64,000 bases of DNA from Thermalbibacter longus (GTDB lineage: Bacteria > Chloroflexota > Chloroflexia > Thermomicrobiales > Thermomicrobiaceae). Location of the stretch: the NCBI RefSeq assembly GCF_023806485.1, contig NZ_JAMSLR010000001.1:372001-436000 (forward strand). Reading direction: 5' to 3'. Of this stretch, positions 1-8,352 are shown in pieces (position 1 is the first letter of the stretch; every line of letters begins with the position of its first letter). The position numbers and the translations under genes were made by a program. Under the pieces are notes generated by a model, which was not told the DNA's origin, did not search any database, and saw only the letters and a program-made list of their open reading frames with translations.

Positions 1-942
1 GAGAACGCCGGCCTGGTCACAGCTCGGCGCCAGCTCCGCCGGGGGCGGCTCCGGGTAGAGGCAGCGGTAGCACGGGCCTTCGCCGGGCTTGTAGACCGTC
101 ACCTGGCCGTCGAAGCGGAAGATGCTGCCATCGACCACCGGCTTGCCCAGCAGCACGGCAGCGTCGTTTACCAGGTAGCGCGTCGGGAAGTTGTCGGCAC
201 CGTTGACGATCACGTCGTAGTCCGCGAGCACGTCCATGATCGACTGGCTCGTGAGCCAGACATCGTGGGTGATGACTTTGACATCGGGATTGAGCGCGGT
301 AAGTGCCTCGCGCGCCGACTCTGTCTTGGGGCGGCCGACCCGATCGGTAGTGTGCAGCACCTGTCGCTGCAGGTTACTGAGATCGACCACATCGGCATCG
401 ACGATTCCGATGGTGCCGACGCCGGCCGCTGCCAGGTACAGACCAGCCGGAGAGCCGAGCCCACCGGCACCGATGAGCAACACCCTGGAGTCGAGCAGCT
501 TGGCCTGGCCCTCCTCGCCGACCTCCGGGATGAGGAAGTGGCGGCTGTAGCGCTGGAGCTGCTCGCGTGTCCACTGGCGCGGGGTCACGAACGGGTAGCC
601 GGCGTGCTTCCAGGCGCTGAACCCGCCGGCAACCGAGTAGACGTTGCGGTAGCCCATCTCTTCGAGCGTCTTGGCCGCGAAGGCCGAGCGCACTCCACCG
701 GCGCAGTAGACGTAGACCGGCGTGTCCTTATCGGGCACCTTGTCCTCGATCTGCATCTCGAGGTAGCCGCGCGGGATGAACAGCGCCCCTGGGACGTATC
801 CCTGCTCCCACTCCTCGCGCTCGCGGACGTCGACGATTACTGGCCGCCGGCCGGAGCGTAGCTCCTGGTAGAGCGCGTTGACGTCGACCTCACGGATCGA
901 GCGCTTGATGTCCTGAAACAACCGGTCGTAGAGCTTTACCAT
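1..942 (-). CDS. moeB: Rhodanese-MoeB/ThiF fusion, sulfur-carrier adenylyltransferase (3' end outside window)
   Basis: Proteins of this family adenylate the C-terminal glycine of MoaD/ThiS-like sulfur carriers. The ATG at 942 follows a GGAGG-type site. Residues about 10-115 form a rhodanese domain with active-site loop CAGGVRS. A ThiF/MoeB domain follows, with the nucleotide-binding GAGGLGS motif, the DxxxxSNLQRQ segment and the NGADNFPTRY region. The first zinc-type CxxC (CYRC) is present; the catalytic cysteine and second CxxC would lie beyond the window edge. Rhodanese before MoeB is the reverse of the better known MoeBR/MOCS3 order. Family assignment is strong; the exact carrier partner is not shown, but a MoaD-like gene lies at about 15 kb. 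Confidence 0.9.
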   Translation of the reverse strand, partial: MVKLYDRLFQDIKRSIREVDVNALYQELRSGRRPVIVDVREREEWEQGYVPGALFIPRGYLEMQIEDKVPDKDTPVYVYCAGGVRSAFAAKTLEEMGYRNVYSVAGGFSAWKHAGYPFVTPRQWTREQLQRYSRHFLIPEVGEEGQAKLLDSRVLLIGAGGLGSPAGLYLAAAGVGTIGIVDADVVDLSNLQRQVLHTTDRVGRPKTESAREALTALNPDVKVITHDVWLTSQSIMDVLADYDVIVNGADNFPTRYLVNDAAVLLGKPVVDGSIFRFDGQVTVYKPGEGPCYRCLYPEPPPAELAPSCDQAGVL

Positions 943-1178
943 CGATGTTCCTCCGGGTTTGGCGCCTGGTTCGTGCAAGCGTGCGATCCTTTCTATTCTA
1001 CCTGAACGCGCAAGCTGCATAGCTATTCCGCTCGCGGCATGCATCGCCCCGGAGCGAGACCGGCGTGTCGCTCGCCCAGCTCTGTTTTCGACGGCAGGCG
1101 CCGAGAGACCATCTGGGCGGCTAGAATCGGGTGCGCTGGCCACCTGGCGACGGCTTGGGGAAGACCACGGGAGGAACG

Positions 1179-1634
1179 ATGAGCGAACGGGCGCGCGTGA
1201 ACACGATCACCGATCACGGCTGCTTCGGCTGTGGCGAGCAGAACCCGATCGGGCTCAGGCTCGCCTTCTTCCGCGATCGCGATGCAGTAGAGGCGGAGTT
1301 CACGCCGCGGCCCGAGCACGAGGGCTATGCCGGATTGGTGCACGGCGGCATCATCAGCGCACTGCTCGATGAGGCGATGAGCTGGGCGGTGATCGCGGAC
1401 GGCCGGCTAGCCGTCACGGCCCAGATGTCGCTTAGCTTTCGCCGGCCGGTCGAGGTGGGGATGCCGCTGCGGGTGCGCGGGTGGGTCGTCGGGGAGCGCG
1501 GGCGGATCGTCGAGGCCCAGGGCGAGCTCGTGGACAGCGACGGCGCCGTCCTGGCCGAGGCCAGCGGCACCTTCGTGCGGGTCAGCCAGGCCCAGCAGCG
1601 CGCCTGGGAGGAGCGATATCTGCGGCGCGGCTGA
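1179..1634 (+). CDS. PaaI-family hotdog-fold thioesterase
   Basis: A 151-residue single-domain protein of the acyl-CoA thioesterase (PaaI/YbgC-like) hotdog superfamily, expected to hydrolyse a CoA or aryl-CoA thioester in the cytoplasm. The HGGIISALLDEAM segment (about residues 50-63) is the signature helix, with the usual catalytic Asp/Glu in LLDEA. An N-terminal HGCFGCGEQNPIG segment with two cysteines is common in this subgroup. The ATG at 1179 is preceded by GGAGGAAC and is preferred over an upstream in-frame ATG at 1131. It diverges from moeB. The substrate cannot be told. Confidence 0.85.
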   Translation: MSERARVNTITDHGCFGCGEQNPIGLRLAFFRDRDAVEAEFTPRPEHEGYAGLVHGGIISALLDEAMSWAVIADGRLAVTAQMSLSFRRPVEVGMPLRVRGWVVGERGRIVEAQGELVDSDGAVLAEASGTFVRVSQAQQRAWEERYLRRG

Positions 1635-1650
1635 CCGACGGAATGCGTGG

Positions 1651-2535
1651 TCAGCCTCGGATGTGGACGAACCGCCTCACCCGCTCGTCATTGATCCGGC
1701 CGCTAACAGTTGTGCAGACGAATGCCCGAGTCACAGGTGGTACCAGACGAGCCACGTCTCGGGCAGACGAGAAGTCGCCCGTCACGGCGAACAGCGCGGG
1801 GCCGGCGCCGGTAGGCCAGATCCAGTGCGCACCGGCTTCGCGCAGCGCCTCGGCCGCCTGGCGTACCTCCGGGTATGCTTCGAGCGCGCGGATGAAGGGG
1901 TTGCGAACCAGCTCAGGGTCGAGCGGGAGCCCCTGGCGCAGCCGCTCGGCTTGCGCTCGCGTCGCCGAGCCGTCGCTGAAGTCGCCCGGTTCGAGCGCTT
2001 GGTACAGCCGCCGCGTCTTATCCGGCAGGTGTAACCTCGGTACCACGACGACGAACCAGCCGGAGGATGTCGGGAGCGGCTCCAGCTCGGTGCCGCGGCC
2101 GGTGGCCAGCGCGGTTCCGCCCCGCACGAAGAAGGGGACATCCGAACCGAGCCCGGACGCGATCTCGTCGATGAGCGCACGCGGGACTCCGGCGATGGCC
2201 AACGCGCCGAGCAGCGTACCGGCGTCGCTGCTGCCGCCGCCCAGCCCAGCGGCGATCGGGATCTGCTTATCCAGCCTGATCCGCGCCGCGATCTCGATTC
2301 CCCGGCGTGAGAGCTCATCCAGGGCCCGCGCCACGAGGTCGTCGGCGATGCCCGGCGGCGGCTGATACTCCAGTCCTGCGGACGGAGTCAGCTCGATCCG
2401 GTCGAACAGGCTCACTGTCTGGAGGATCGTGACCACCTCGTGGTAGCCGTCGGGACGCCTACCGATCACTTCCAGCCCGAGGTTCAGCTTGGCCGGGGCG
2501 AACAGCGTGAGCGGCCAGCACAGCTCAATCCGCAT
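1651..2535 (-). CDS. ispE: 4-diphosphocytidyl-2-C-methyl-D-erythritol kinase
   Basis: A GHMP kinase that phosphorylates CDP-methylerythritol in the MEP isoprenoid pathway. The start reads LTLFAPAKLNLGLEVIGRRPDGYHEV, the conserved IspE N terminus (given here as a region, about residues 9-34), and the ATP-binding glycine-rich loop GLGGGSSDAG sits near residue 100. Length (294 aa) is normal. The start codon overlaps the 3' end of rsmA by 11 nt, so the two are probably co-transcribed and translationally coupled. Assignment is firm. Confidence 0.95.
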   Translation of the reverse strand: MRIELCWPLTLFAPAKLNLGLEVIGRRPDGYHEVVTILQTVSLFDRIELTPSAGLEYQPPPGIADDLVARALDELSRRGIEIAARIRLDKQIPIAAGLGGGSSDAGTLLGALAIAGVPRALIDEIASGLGSDVPFFVRGGTALATGRGTELEPLPTSSGWFVVVVPRLHLPDKTRRLYQALEPGDFSDGSATRAQAERLRQGLPLDPELVRNPFIRALEAYPEVRQAAEALREAGAHWIWPTGAGPALFAVTGDFSSARDVARLVPPVTRAFVCTTVSGRINDERVRRFVHIRG

Positions 2536-3478
2536 GGTGCACCTGCTTTCGCAGCGCCTGGTACACGTTCAGCCACTCCTCGAGCGAGAGGGTCTCGGCA
2601 CGGCGTCCGGGGTCGATACCGGCCGCTACCAGCGCTGCCTCGACAGTCTGTTTCGGCAACCCGAGGCCGGCGGCCAGCGCGTTCGCCAGTTGCTTGCGCC
2701 GTTGGGCGAAACCTGCCCGCACCATCTGGAAGAAAGGAGCGTGCTCCTCGCGGGGCAGCGGCGTCTCCGCGCGGCGCTCCAGAACGATCACCGCTGACTC
2801 GACCTTCGGTGGCGGCACGAAGGCGCCGGTGCCGATTCGGAAGGCGATGCGCGGCGTAGCGTAGAACTGTGCCGCCACCGAGAGCAGAGCCATGTCAGGC
2901 GGGCGAGCAGCCAGGCGTTCCGCTACCTCGCGCTGTACCATCACCACCAGCCGCGCGGGCGGGTGCTCGCCTGTCAGTAGTCGCTCGATGATGGCCGTGG
3001 CCACCGAATACGGAAGGTTGGCGACGACCTGGTACGGCTGTCCTCCGGTCAGTTCGGCGTAGTCGACCGCGAGCGCGTCGCCGTGGACGATCTCGACATT
3101 CGTGCCTGCGAACTGTCGGCGCAGGTATTCGGCTAGCCTCGCATCCAGCTCGATGGCGATGACCCTTCCGGCGCGAGCCGCCAGCGCCCGGGTCAGCACG
3201 CCGAGGCCCGGGCCGATCTCGACGACGAGGTCACCGTGGCCCAAGCCGGCCAGCTCGGCGATCCGGTGCACGATCTTCTGGTCATGCAGGAAATGCTGGC
3301 CGAGTGCCTTGCTGGGCCGGAGATCCAGGTCGCGCAGCAGCTCACGGATCGGAACGACGTCCACTGTGGCGATCCTCGCTGTTCGGGCCGCGCCGCGCGG
3401 TTGCTGGCGACGAGCTCCCGAGCCGCCGGGGCCCAGCGTTGTCCGGCGACCGGCCAGGCTCTCGCCGAGCTGGATCAC
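2525..3478 (-). CDS. rsmA: 16S rRNA (adenine1518/1519-N6)-dimethyltransferase RsmA/KsgA
   Basis: Dimethylates two adenines in helix 45 of 16S rRNA during small-subunit maturation. The SAM motif VEIGPGLGVLTRAL, the substrate-side motif NLPYSVAT and the N-terminal KALGQHFLHD segment are all present. The GTG at 3478 overlaps the selD stop (GTGA), which supports coupling but gives a 40-residue low-complexity extension; a GTG at 3364 would give the more usual N terminus and is an alternative. Gene order selD-rsmA-ispE runs on the minus strand. Confidence 0.93.
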   Translation of the reverse strand: MIQLGESLAGRRTTLGPGGSGARRQQPRGAARTARIATVDVVPIRELLRDLDLRPSKALGQHFLHDQKIVHRIAELAGLGHGDLVVEIGPGLGVLTRALAARAGRVIAIELDARLAEYLRRQFAGTNVEIVHGDALAVDYAELTGGQPYQVVANLPYSVATAIIERLLTGEHPPARLVVMVQREVAERLAARPPDMALLSVAAQFYATPRIAFRIGTGAFVPPPKVESAVIVLERRAETPLPREEHAPFFQMVRAGFAQRRKQLANALAAGLGLPKQTVEAALVAAGIDPGRRAETLSLEEWLNVYQALRKQVHHAD

Positions 3479-4539
3479 CCGGCGAGCTTGGGGAGAATTA
3501 CCAGCCCGAGCCCCTCTTCGACTCTCCCGATGCGCCAGAGCGTCTCGCCTGCCTGGTGGAACGCGGCTTCGAGGGCCGATGCGCGTTCCCGTGGGATCGT
3601 GAAGAGCAGCCCACCTGACGTGACTGGGTCGAAGAGCAGATCCCAGAGCGCTGCCGGAACCTCCGGCGACGAGGTCAGCACGCTCGCCGGCCCCTCGCCG
3701 TAGTACGCGCGGTTGCGCCGCGCACCGCCAGGAAGCAGTCCCTCGCGGGCGTAGCGCTCGGCTCCCTCGAGAAGCGGCACTTCGGCAGCGCCGATGACCA
3801 GCCTGACCTGGCTTTTGACAGCAACTTCAGTCGAGTGGCCGATCAGGCCGAAACCGGTCACATCGGTGCAGGCGTGTGCGCCGTGCTCCACCACCAGCTC
3901 GGAAGCCCGGCGATTGAGGCGGAGCATCGAGGCTACCGCGCCCTCCAGGTGAGCGCGGTCGACCTTACCGGCCTTGTGCGCGGTGGTGATCACCCCAGTG
4001 CCGATCGGCTTGGTCAGGTAGATCAGGTCGCCAGGCTGGGCGCCCGCCTTCGTCAGGATGCGCTGGGGGTGAATCTTCCCGGTGACCACCAGCCCGTACT
4101 TCGGTTCGTCATCAGTCACGGTGTGGCCGCCAGCGATGACGATCCCGGCCTCGGCCGCCTTATCGGAGCCCCCCTCGAACACCCGGGTCAGGTAGTCGAG
4201 CGGCTGATCCTCCGGCCAGGCGGCTATGTTCAGCGCCAGCAGCGGCTGCCCGCCCATCGCGTAGATATCGCTCAGCGCGTTGGCCGCCGCGATGGCCCCG
4301 TAGGTGTACGGATCGTCCACGACCGGCGGGAAGAAGTCGACCGTCTGCACCAGCGCGAGCTCGTCGCTCAAACGGTAGACGGCAGCATCGTCGCTGGTCT
4401 GGAGACCAACGAGCACGTTCGGGTCGACACGCTGCTCGAGCGGGCGCAGAACCTGCGCCAGGGCCGCTGGGCCCAGTTTGCCCGCTCAACCGGCGCAGCT
4501 TGCGAGTGTGGTGAGCCGGATCTCGTCGCGCGTGTGCAC
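3475..4539 (-). CDS. selD: Selenophosphate synthetase, probably a selenoprotein (in-frame UGA)
   Basis: Makes selenophosphate from selenide and ATP for selenocysteine and selenouridine synthesis. The frame opens with IRLTTLASCAG, then a TGA at 4486-4488, then AGKLGPAALAQVL. This aligns with the SelD active-site loop HGAGCGCKISP, and the TGA falls on the catalytic Cys17 of E. coli SelD. Downstream, TSDDAAVY, ISDIYAMGG, AGGHTVTDDEP, TDVTGFGLIGH and DPVTSGGLL are all SelD hallmarks. A conventional ORF call starts at a GTG at 4416 and loses the active site. The start chosen is GTG 4539, with GAGGG six bases upstream; TTG 4545 is possible. Selenocysteine decoding is inference from the alignment. 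Confidence 0.88.
4441..4484 (-). promoter_or_regulatory. Candidate bacterial SECIS hairpin in selD
   Basis: Directly after the UGA the minus strand can fold. An outer stem CGGGC/GCCCG encloses an inner stem GGGCC/GGCCC with the four-base loop CAGC. The loop begins 17 nt after the UGA, at the short end of the spacing known for bacterial SECIS elements, and it contains a guanine. The fold is by eye only. Confidence 0.45.
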
Positions 4540-4713
4540 GAGCAACCCTCGAACACGCCGAGGCCACCGTTCGGCGGCCAGGCCGATCTCTCGTTGAATT
4601 GTACGCTCCCTACCTCGCAGGGTCAAACCGAGGGATCAGAGCTGGTCAGGGACCCACAGGACGCAACATGACATAAGCCAAATCGCGATCTGCTCCCTCC
4701 GAGTCGTTACACG

Positions 4714-5199
4714 CTAAGGCGAGGTCCGCAATCGCCAGACGATACTGCCGGCGAGAAGCGTCTCAGTGACCAGGAATACAGCCCACACCAGCGCCAGTTT
4801 CCCGGTATCCCACCGGTAGGAGCTTTGGTGCTGGGTGACAGTCGTTTCTCCCACCACTACACCGAAGAGCGAGCGCCAGACGACACGGCCTTCTACATGG
4901 TATGGGGTAGGGCCAACCATGCGAGCATCGACCACCTGGGGTGACAGCAGCCAGGCTATCTCGACTCCCGCCGCCGCTTGTGTTCGTAGCCGCCGCAGCG
5001 CCTCATTCGAGACCTCAGGTGCCTGGTCTGGGAAGACCAGAATCGGGATGGCGAAGGCGGCGAAAGACAGCCCAAGCATCGCCATGAAGGCAAGCTGGAG
5101 GAGGCTGGCCCGTGGGCTCACCCGTTTGCTCCCTCGACGGAGCGAGCATCGGACGCGCGGCGTGGAGCGAACACCGCGATCGGTCAGGTGTCGCGTCAC
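4714..5199 (-). CDS. Hypothetical membrane protein, two TM segments
   Basis: A 161-residue protein of no family I recognise. A basic N terminus is followed by a hydrophobic segment (about residues 35-55, LQLAFMAMLGLSFAAFAIP). A soluble region of about 75 residues follows, then a second hydrophobic segment (about 133-153, LALVWAVFLVTETLLAGSIV), so the middle is probably extracytoplasmic. The GTG start overlaps the lysJ stop (GTGA), which suggests it is the last gene of the lysine operon and translationally coupled. No functional link to lysine is visible. Confidence 0.7.
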   Translation of the reverse strand: MTRHLTDRGVRSTPRVRCSLRRGSKRVSPRASLLQLAFMAMLGLSFAAFAIPILVFPDQAPEVSNEALRRLRTQAAAGVEIAWLLSPQVVDARMVGPTPYHVEGRVVWRSLFGVVVGETTVTQHQSSYRWDTGKLALVWAVFLVTETLLAGSIVWRLRTSP

Positions 5200-6374
5200 G
5201 CCGCGTCGAGCGCCGCGGCGATGCCGGCAACGGCTTCGTCTACCTGCTCGCGGGTGATGATCAGCGGCGGCAACAGGCGCACTACCACTGTGCCCGCGGG
5301 GAGAGCGAGCAGGCCGCGCTCCTGCATCGCCTTGAGCACCGGGGTCGATCGGCTCTTCAGCTCGATGCCCAGCATCAGTCCCCGGCCGCGAACCTCGCGC
5401 ACGGCCGGATGTTCGAGCTCGCGCAGCCGGCGCAGAAAGTGGGCACCCACGTCGGCGCTATGCGGGATCAGGCTGTCGACGGCGAGCGTCTCGAGCGTGG
5501 CCAGCCCGGCCGCGCAGGCCAGCGGGTTCCCGCCGAAGGTACTGCCATGCACGCCGGCTGGCAGCGCTGCGGCGATCTCCTCGGTCATCAGCGTCGCGCC
5601 GATGGGCACTCCGTTGGCTAGTCCCTTGGCGACGCACAGCAGGTCGGGTGTGACGCCCGCGTGCTGGCAGGCGAACCAGGCGCCGGTGCGGAAGGCTGTC
5701 TGCACCTCGTCGAAGATCAAGAGCGCGCCTGCCTGGCGCGTCAACTCGCGAGCCGCGCGCAGGTACTCGTCGGGAGCCGGGTAGATGCCGCTTTCGCCCT
5801 GCACCGGCTCGAGGATCACCGCAGCCGTGTGCTCGTCGAGCGCCGCTGTAAGGGTCCCGATGTCGCCGTACGGGACGTGCTCGGCCTCAGCCAGCAGTCC
5901 CGCAAACGGCTCACGGTACTTTTTCTCGGCGGTCGCCGCTAGCGCGCCTAGCGTACGTCCGTGATAGCCGCGCCGCGCAGCCACGATCCTGCGCCGGCCG
6001 GTGGCTGCCCAGGCGAACTTGAGCGCCGCCTCGACTGCTTCCGTCCCCGAGTTCGAGAGGAACGCTCGGGTCAGCCCTGCCGGCGCGACCGCCAGCAGTC
6101 GCTCCAGGAACGCCGCGCGCACGTCACTGGCGAACGACTGGTGGCAGCTCAGCAACCGGCTCGCCTGCTCGATGATGGCGGCGGTGACACGAGGGTGGGC
6201 GTGACCGAGGATGTTCACCCCGTAGTTGCTCATCAGGTCGAGGTAGCGACGGCCATCGGCGTCCCAGAGCCAGATCCCCTCGCCGCGAACCAGTGCCAGG
6301 CCGCGCTTGGCGTACAGGGGCGGCTGCAGCTCGCGGTCGAGCGCGACGATCACCTCAGTGCTTCGGGCAATCAT
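5196..6374 (-). CDS. lysJ: [LysW]-aminoadipate semialdehyde/ornithine aminotransferase
   Basis: A class III PLP aminotransferase of the ArgD/LysJ group, 392 aa. In the LysW pathway it converts LysW-gamma-aminoadipate semialdehyde to LysW-gamma-lysine. SNSGTEAVEAALKFA binds cofactor phosphate, FDEVQTAFRTG is the conserved Asp region, and the PLP lysine lies in CVAKGLANGVPIG. The ATG at 6374 overlaps the lysZ stop (ATGA). A longer open frame upstream is read through in the lysZ region and is not coding. LysJ rather than ArgD is inferred from the lysWXYZK neighbours; in such organisms one set may serve both lysine and arginine. Confidence 0.93.
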   Translation of the reverse strand: MIARSTEVIVALDRELQPPLYAKRGLALVRGEGIWLWDADGRRYLDLMSNYGVNILGHAHPRVTAAIIEQASRLLSCHQSFASDVRAAFLERLLAVAPAGLTRAFLSNSGTEAVEAALKFAWAATGRRRIVAARRGYHGRTLGALAATAEKKYREPFAGLLAEAEHVPYGDIGTLTAALDEHTAAVILEPVQGESGIYPAPDEYLRAARELTRQAGALLIFDEVQTAFRTGAWFACQHAGVTPDLLCVAKGLANGVPIGATLMTEEIAAALPAGVHGSTFGGNPLACAAGLATLETLAVDSLIPHSADVGAHFLRRLRELEHPAVREVRGRGLMLGIELKSRSTPVLKAMQERGLLALPAGTVVVRLLPPLIITREQVDEAVAGIAAALDAA

Positions 6375-7207
6375 GAGCGTACCCCGATCGGGCTGCGCGC
6401 GAGCAGTACCGTGCCCTCGCCGGCCAGCGCCCGGCGGATCGGCTGCGGTACCCGCGCGTCGGCGAAGACAACCTGACCGATACCGGCGCGCACCGCCCGG
6501 CAGCCGGCCTCGACCTTCTTCTTCATCCGCCCGCGCGCGGCCGCCATGGCCGCTTGGATGCTCATCTCGTCGGCGACGTCGATCTCGCGGATGAGCGATG
6601 CTGGGTCGCTCAGGTCGCGGAGCAGCCCCGGCGTGTTCGAGAGGATGACCAGCGCGTCGGCTTGGAGGGCCAGCGCGAGCTGCAGCGAGAGCTTGTCGCC
6701 GTCGACGTTGATCGCCTCGCCGCCGTAGCTCAGCGCCGGAGGGGTGAGGACTGGCAAGTAGCCGTGATCGAGGAGGAGCAGGAGCAGCGAGGGGTCGACT
6801 TCCTCGATGCTCCCGGCGTAGTCGCCGCGCAGCACCTTCGGCTTGCCGTTCTCGATCGCTCTCAAGGTGTCCTTGCGCGGCCCGCGGGCGATCCGGCCGT
6901 CCAGTGCCGCCAGGCCGACCGCGTTGACGCCGCGCGCCTGCAAGCCCTCCACCAGCCGCTTGTTGACCAGGCCGGCGTACACCGCCAGCATCAGATCCAT
7001 CGTCTCGCGGTCGGTGAAGCGGCTCACCTGCCCAGTCGACGACTCGACCAGCCGTGGCTCGCGGCCGAGCCGCCTCGTCCACTCGTCCAGCACGGCGTTG
7101 GCCCCGTGGACGAAGACGATCTTCTCTTCCTGGCTCAGCTCGGCCAGGTCGTCGAGCGTGAAAGCCGGGTCGATCCCGGCGCTGCCTCCGAGCTTGACGA
7201 CGAGCAC
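6371..7207 (-). CDS. lysZ: [LysW]-L-2-aminoadipate 6-kinase
   Basis: An amino-acid kinase of the ArgB/LysZ family that phosphorylates the LysW-bound alpha-aminoadipate side chain. VVKLGGS at the N terminus binds ATP, FVHGANAVLDEW is the LysZ version of the substrate loop, and the NVDGDKLSLQLA and GRMKKKVEAG motifs are intact. I prefer the GTG at 7207 (giving MLVVKLGGS, with GGGAGGGA upstream) over a TTG at 7228. The gene overlaps lysJ by four bases and follows lysY. Confidence 0.92.
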   Translation of the reverse strand: MLVVKLGGSAGIDPAFTLDDLAELSQEEKIVFVHGANAVLDEWTRRLGREPRLVESSTGQVSRFTDRETMDLMLAVYAGLVNKRLVEGLQARGVNAVGLAALDGRIARGPRKDTLRAIENGKPKVLRGDYAGSIEEVDPSLLLLLLDHGYLPVLTPPALSYGGEAINVDGDKLSLQLALALQADALVILSNTPGLLRDLSDPASLIREIDVADEMSIQAAMAAARGRMKKKVEAGCRAVRAGIGQVVFADARVPQPIRRALAGEGTVLLARSPIGVRS

Positions 7208-7271
7208 TTGCGCTCCCTCCCGTGCCAATCGATCGGTACGTCCGGGTCCTGGCTCTGGCGACGATGCTGTC

Positions 7272-8327
7272 TCACAGCGGATGCAGGCCGGGGAACTCCA
7301 AACCGAGCGTCTCCGGGAAGCCCAGCCGGATGTTCATCGCCTGTACCGCCTGCCCGGCCGCCCCCTTCATCAGGTTGTCGATCGCGGACATCACCACGAT
7401 CCGCTGGCGGCCGTTCAAGTCCTCCAGCTCCCAGCCGACGTCGCAATAGTTGGAGCCGGTCAGGATCTTCGGCTCAGGATACCGGTGGATGCCGGTAACC
7501 TCCTTGACGATGCGGACGAACGGCTCCTGGCCGTACATCGCGCGGTAGATCTGCCACAGATCCTTGTCGGTCAGCTCGCGGTTCGGGAAGACGTGCGCGG
7601 TGGCGAGGATGCCACGCACCGCCTCGACGCTCGTCACGCTCAGCCCGATCTGCGGTGCTCTCCCACAGACGGCCAGCTCCTGCAGTACCTCGGCCGTATG
7701 CCGGTGGCCGCTCGGCTTGAAGGGCCGGATCACGCCGCTGCGCTCCGGATGGTGGCTGGCCGGCCCGGCTTCGCCTCCGGCTCCGGATGAACCGACCTTG
7801 GCTTCTATCACGATCGGCATGTCGAGGTCGATGACGCCGGCCCGCGCGAGCGGGGCCAGCCCCAGGATCGCCGCGGTGGAGTTGCAACCCGGCGAGGCGA
7901 TGTACCGCGCCGCGCGGATCTCCTCGCGGTGCAGCTCTGGCAGGCCGTAGACTGCCTGCGCAAGCAGGTCGGGCCGGGGATGCGTCCAGCGGTACCAGGT
8001 CTCGTAGGCGGCCGGATCCCGGAGCCGGAAGTCGGCGCTCAGGTCGATGACGATAGAACCGAGTTCGAGCAGCCGGTCGACCTGCGGCGCGGTCTCGCCG
8101 TGCGGGAGGCAGGCGAAGAGAACGTCGACGCGCTCCAGCTCGTCGGGCGAGACGAACTTGAGCTGGGTGCGCTTGCGGAGGTTCGGGTGGACGGTGTGGA
8201 CGAACTTGCCGGCTCGCGAGCGAGAAGTGACCTGCTTCACCCGCACTTCGGGGTGGCCCAGCAGTAGCCGCAGGAGCTCGCCACCGGTGTAGCCTGACCC
8301 TCCGAGAATAGAGACCTCGATCGTCAT
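7272..8327 (-). CDS. lysY: [LysW]-L-2-aminoadipate 6-phosphate reductase
   Basis: An NADPH-dependent semialdehyde dehydrogenase of the ArgC/LysY family, 351 aa, which reduces the acyl phosphate made by LysZ. GGSGYTGGELLRLL is the nucleotide fold, ASPGCNSTA carries the catalytic cysteine, and the SSGAGGEAGPASHHPE segment followed by HRHTAEV is typical of the family. It starts with ATG at 8327, 25 nt after lysX. The LysY call over ArgC rests on operon context. Confidence 0.93.
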   Translation of the reverse strand: MTIEVSILGGSGYTGGELLRLLLGHPEVRVKQVTSRSRAGKFVHTVHPNLRKRTQLKFVSPDELERVDVLFACLPHGETAPQVDRLLELGSIVIDLSADFRLRDPAAYETWYRWTHPRPDLLAQAVYGLPELHREEIRAARYIASPGCNSTAAILGLAPLARAGVIDLDMPIVIEAKVGSSGAGGEAGPASHHPERSGVIRPFKPSGHRHTAEVLQELAVCGRAPQIGLSVTSVEAVRGILATAHVFPNRELTDKDLWQIYRAMYGQEPFVRIVKEVTGIHRYPEPKILTGSNYCDVGWELEDLNGRQRIVVMSAIDNLMKGAAGQAVQAMNIRLGFPETLGLEFPGLHPL

Positions 8328-8352
8328 GAAGTCGTCCTGCCCTCGCTTCCCG

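Noticed and set aside
4470-4479. CTGGGCCCAG palindrome in selD as a protein-binding site
   Set aside because: It lies in the coding region right behind the UGA and is better explained as part of the candidate SECIS fold.
5196-7082. A 628-residue fusion of lysJ with an upstream domain
   Set aside because: The upstream part is an antiphase reading through lysZ; lysJ has its own ATG at 6374 overlapping the lysZ stop.
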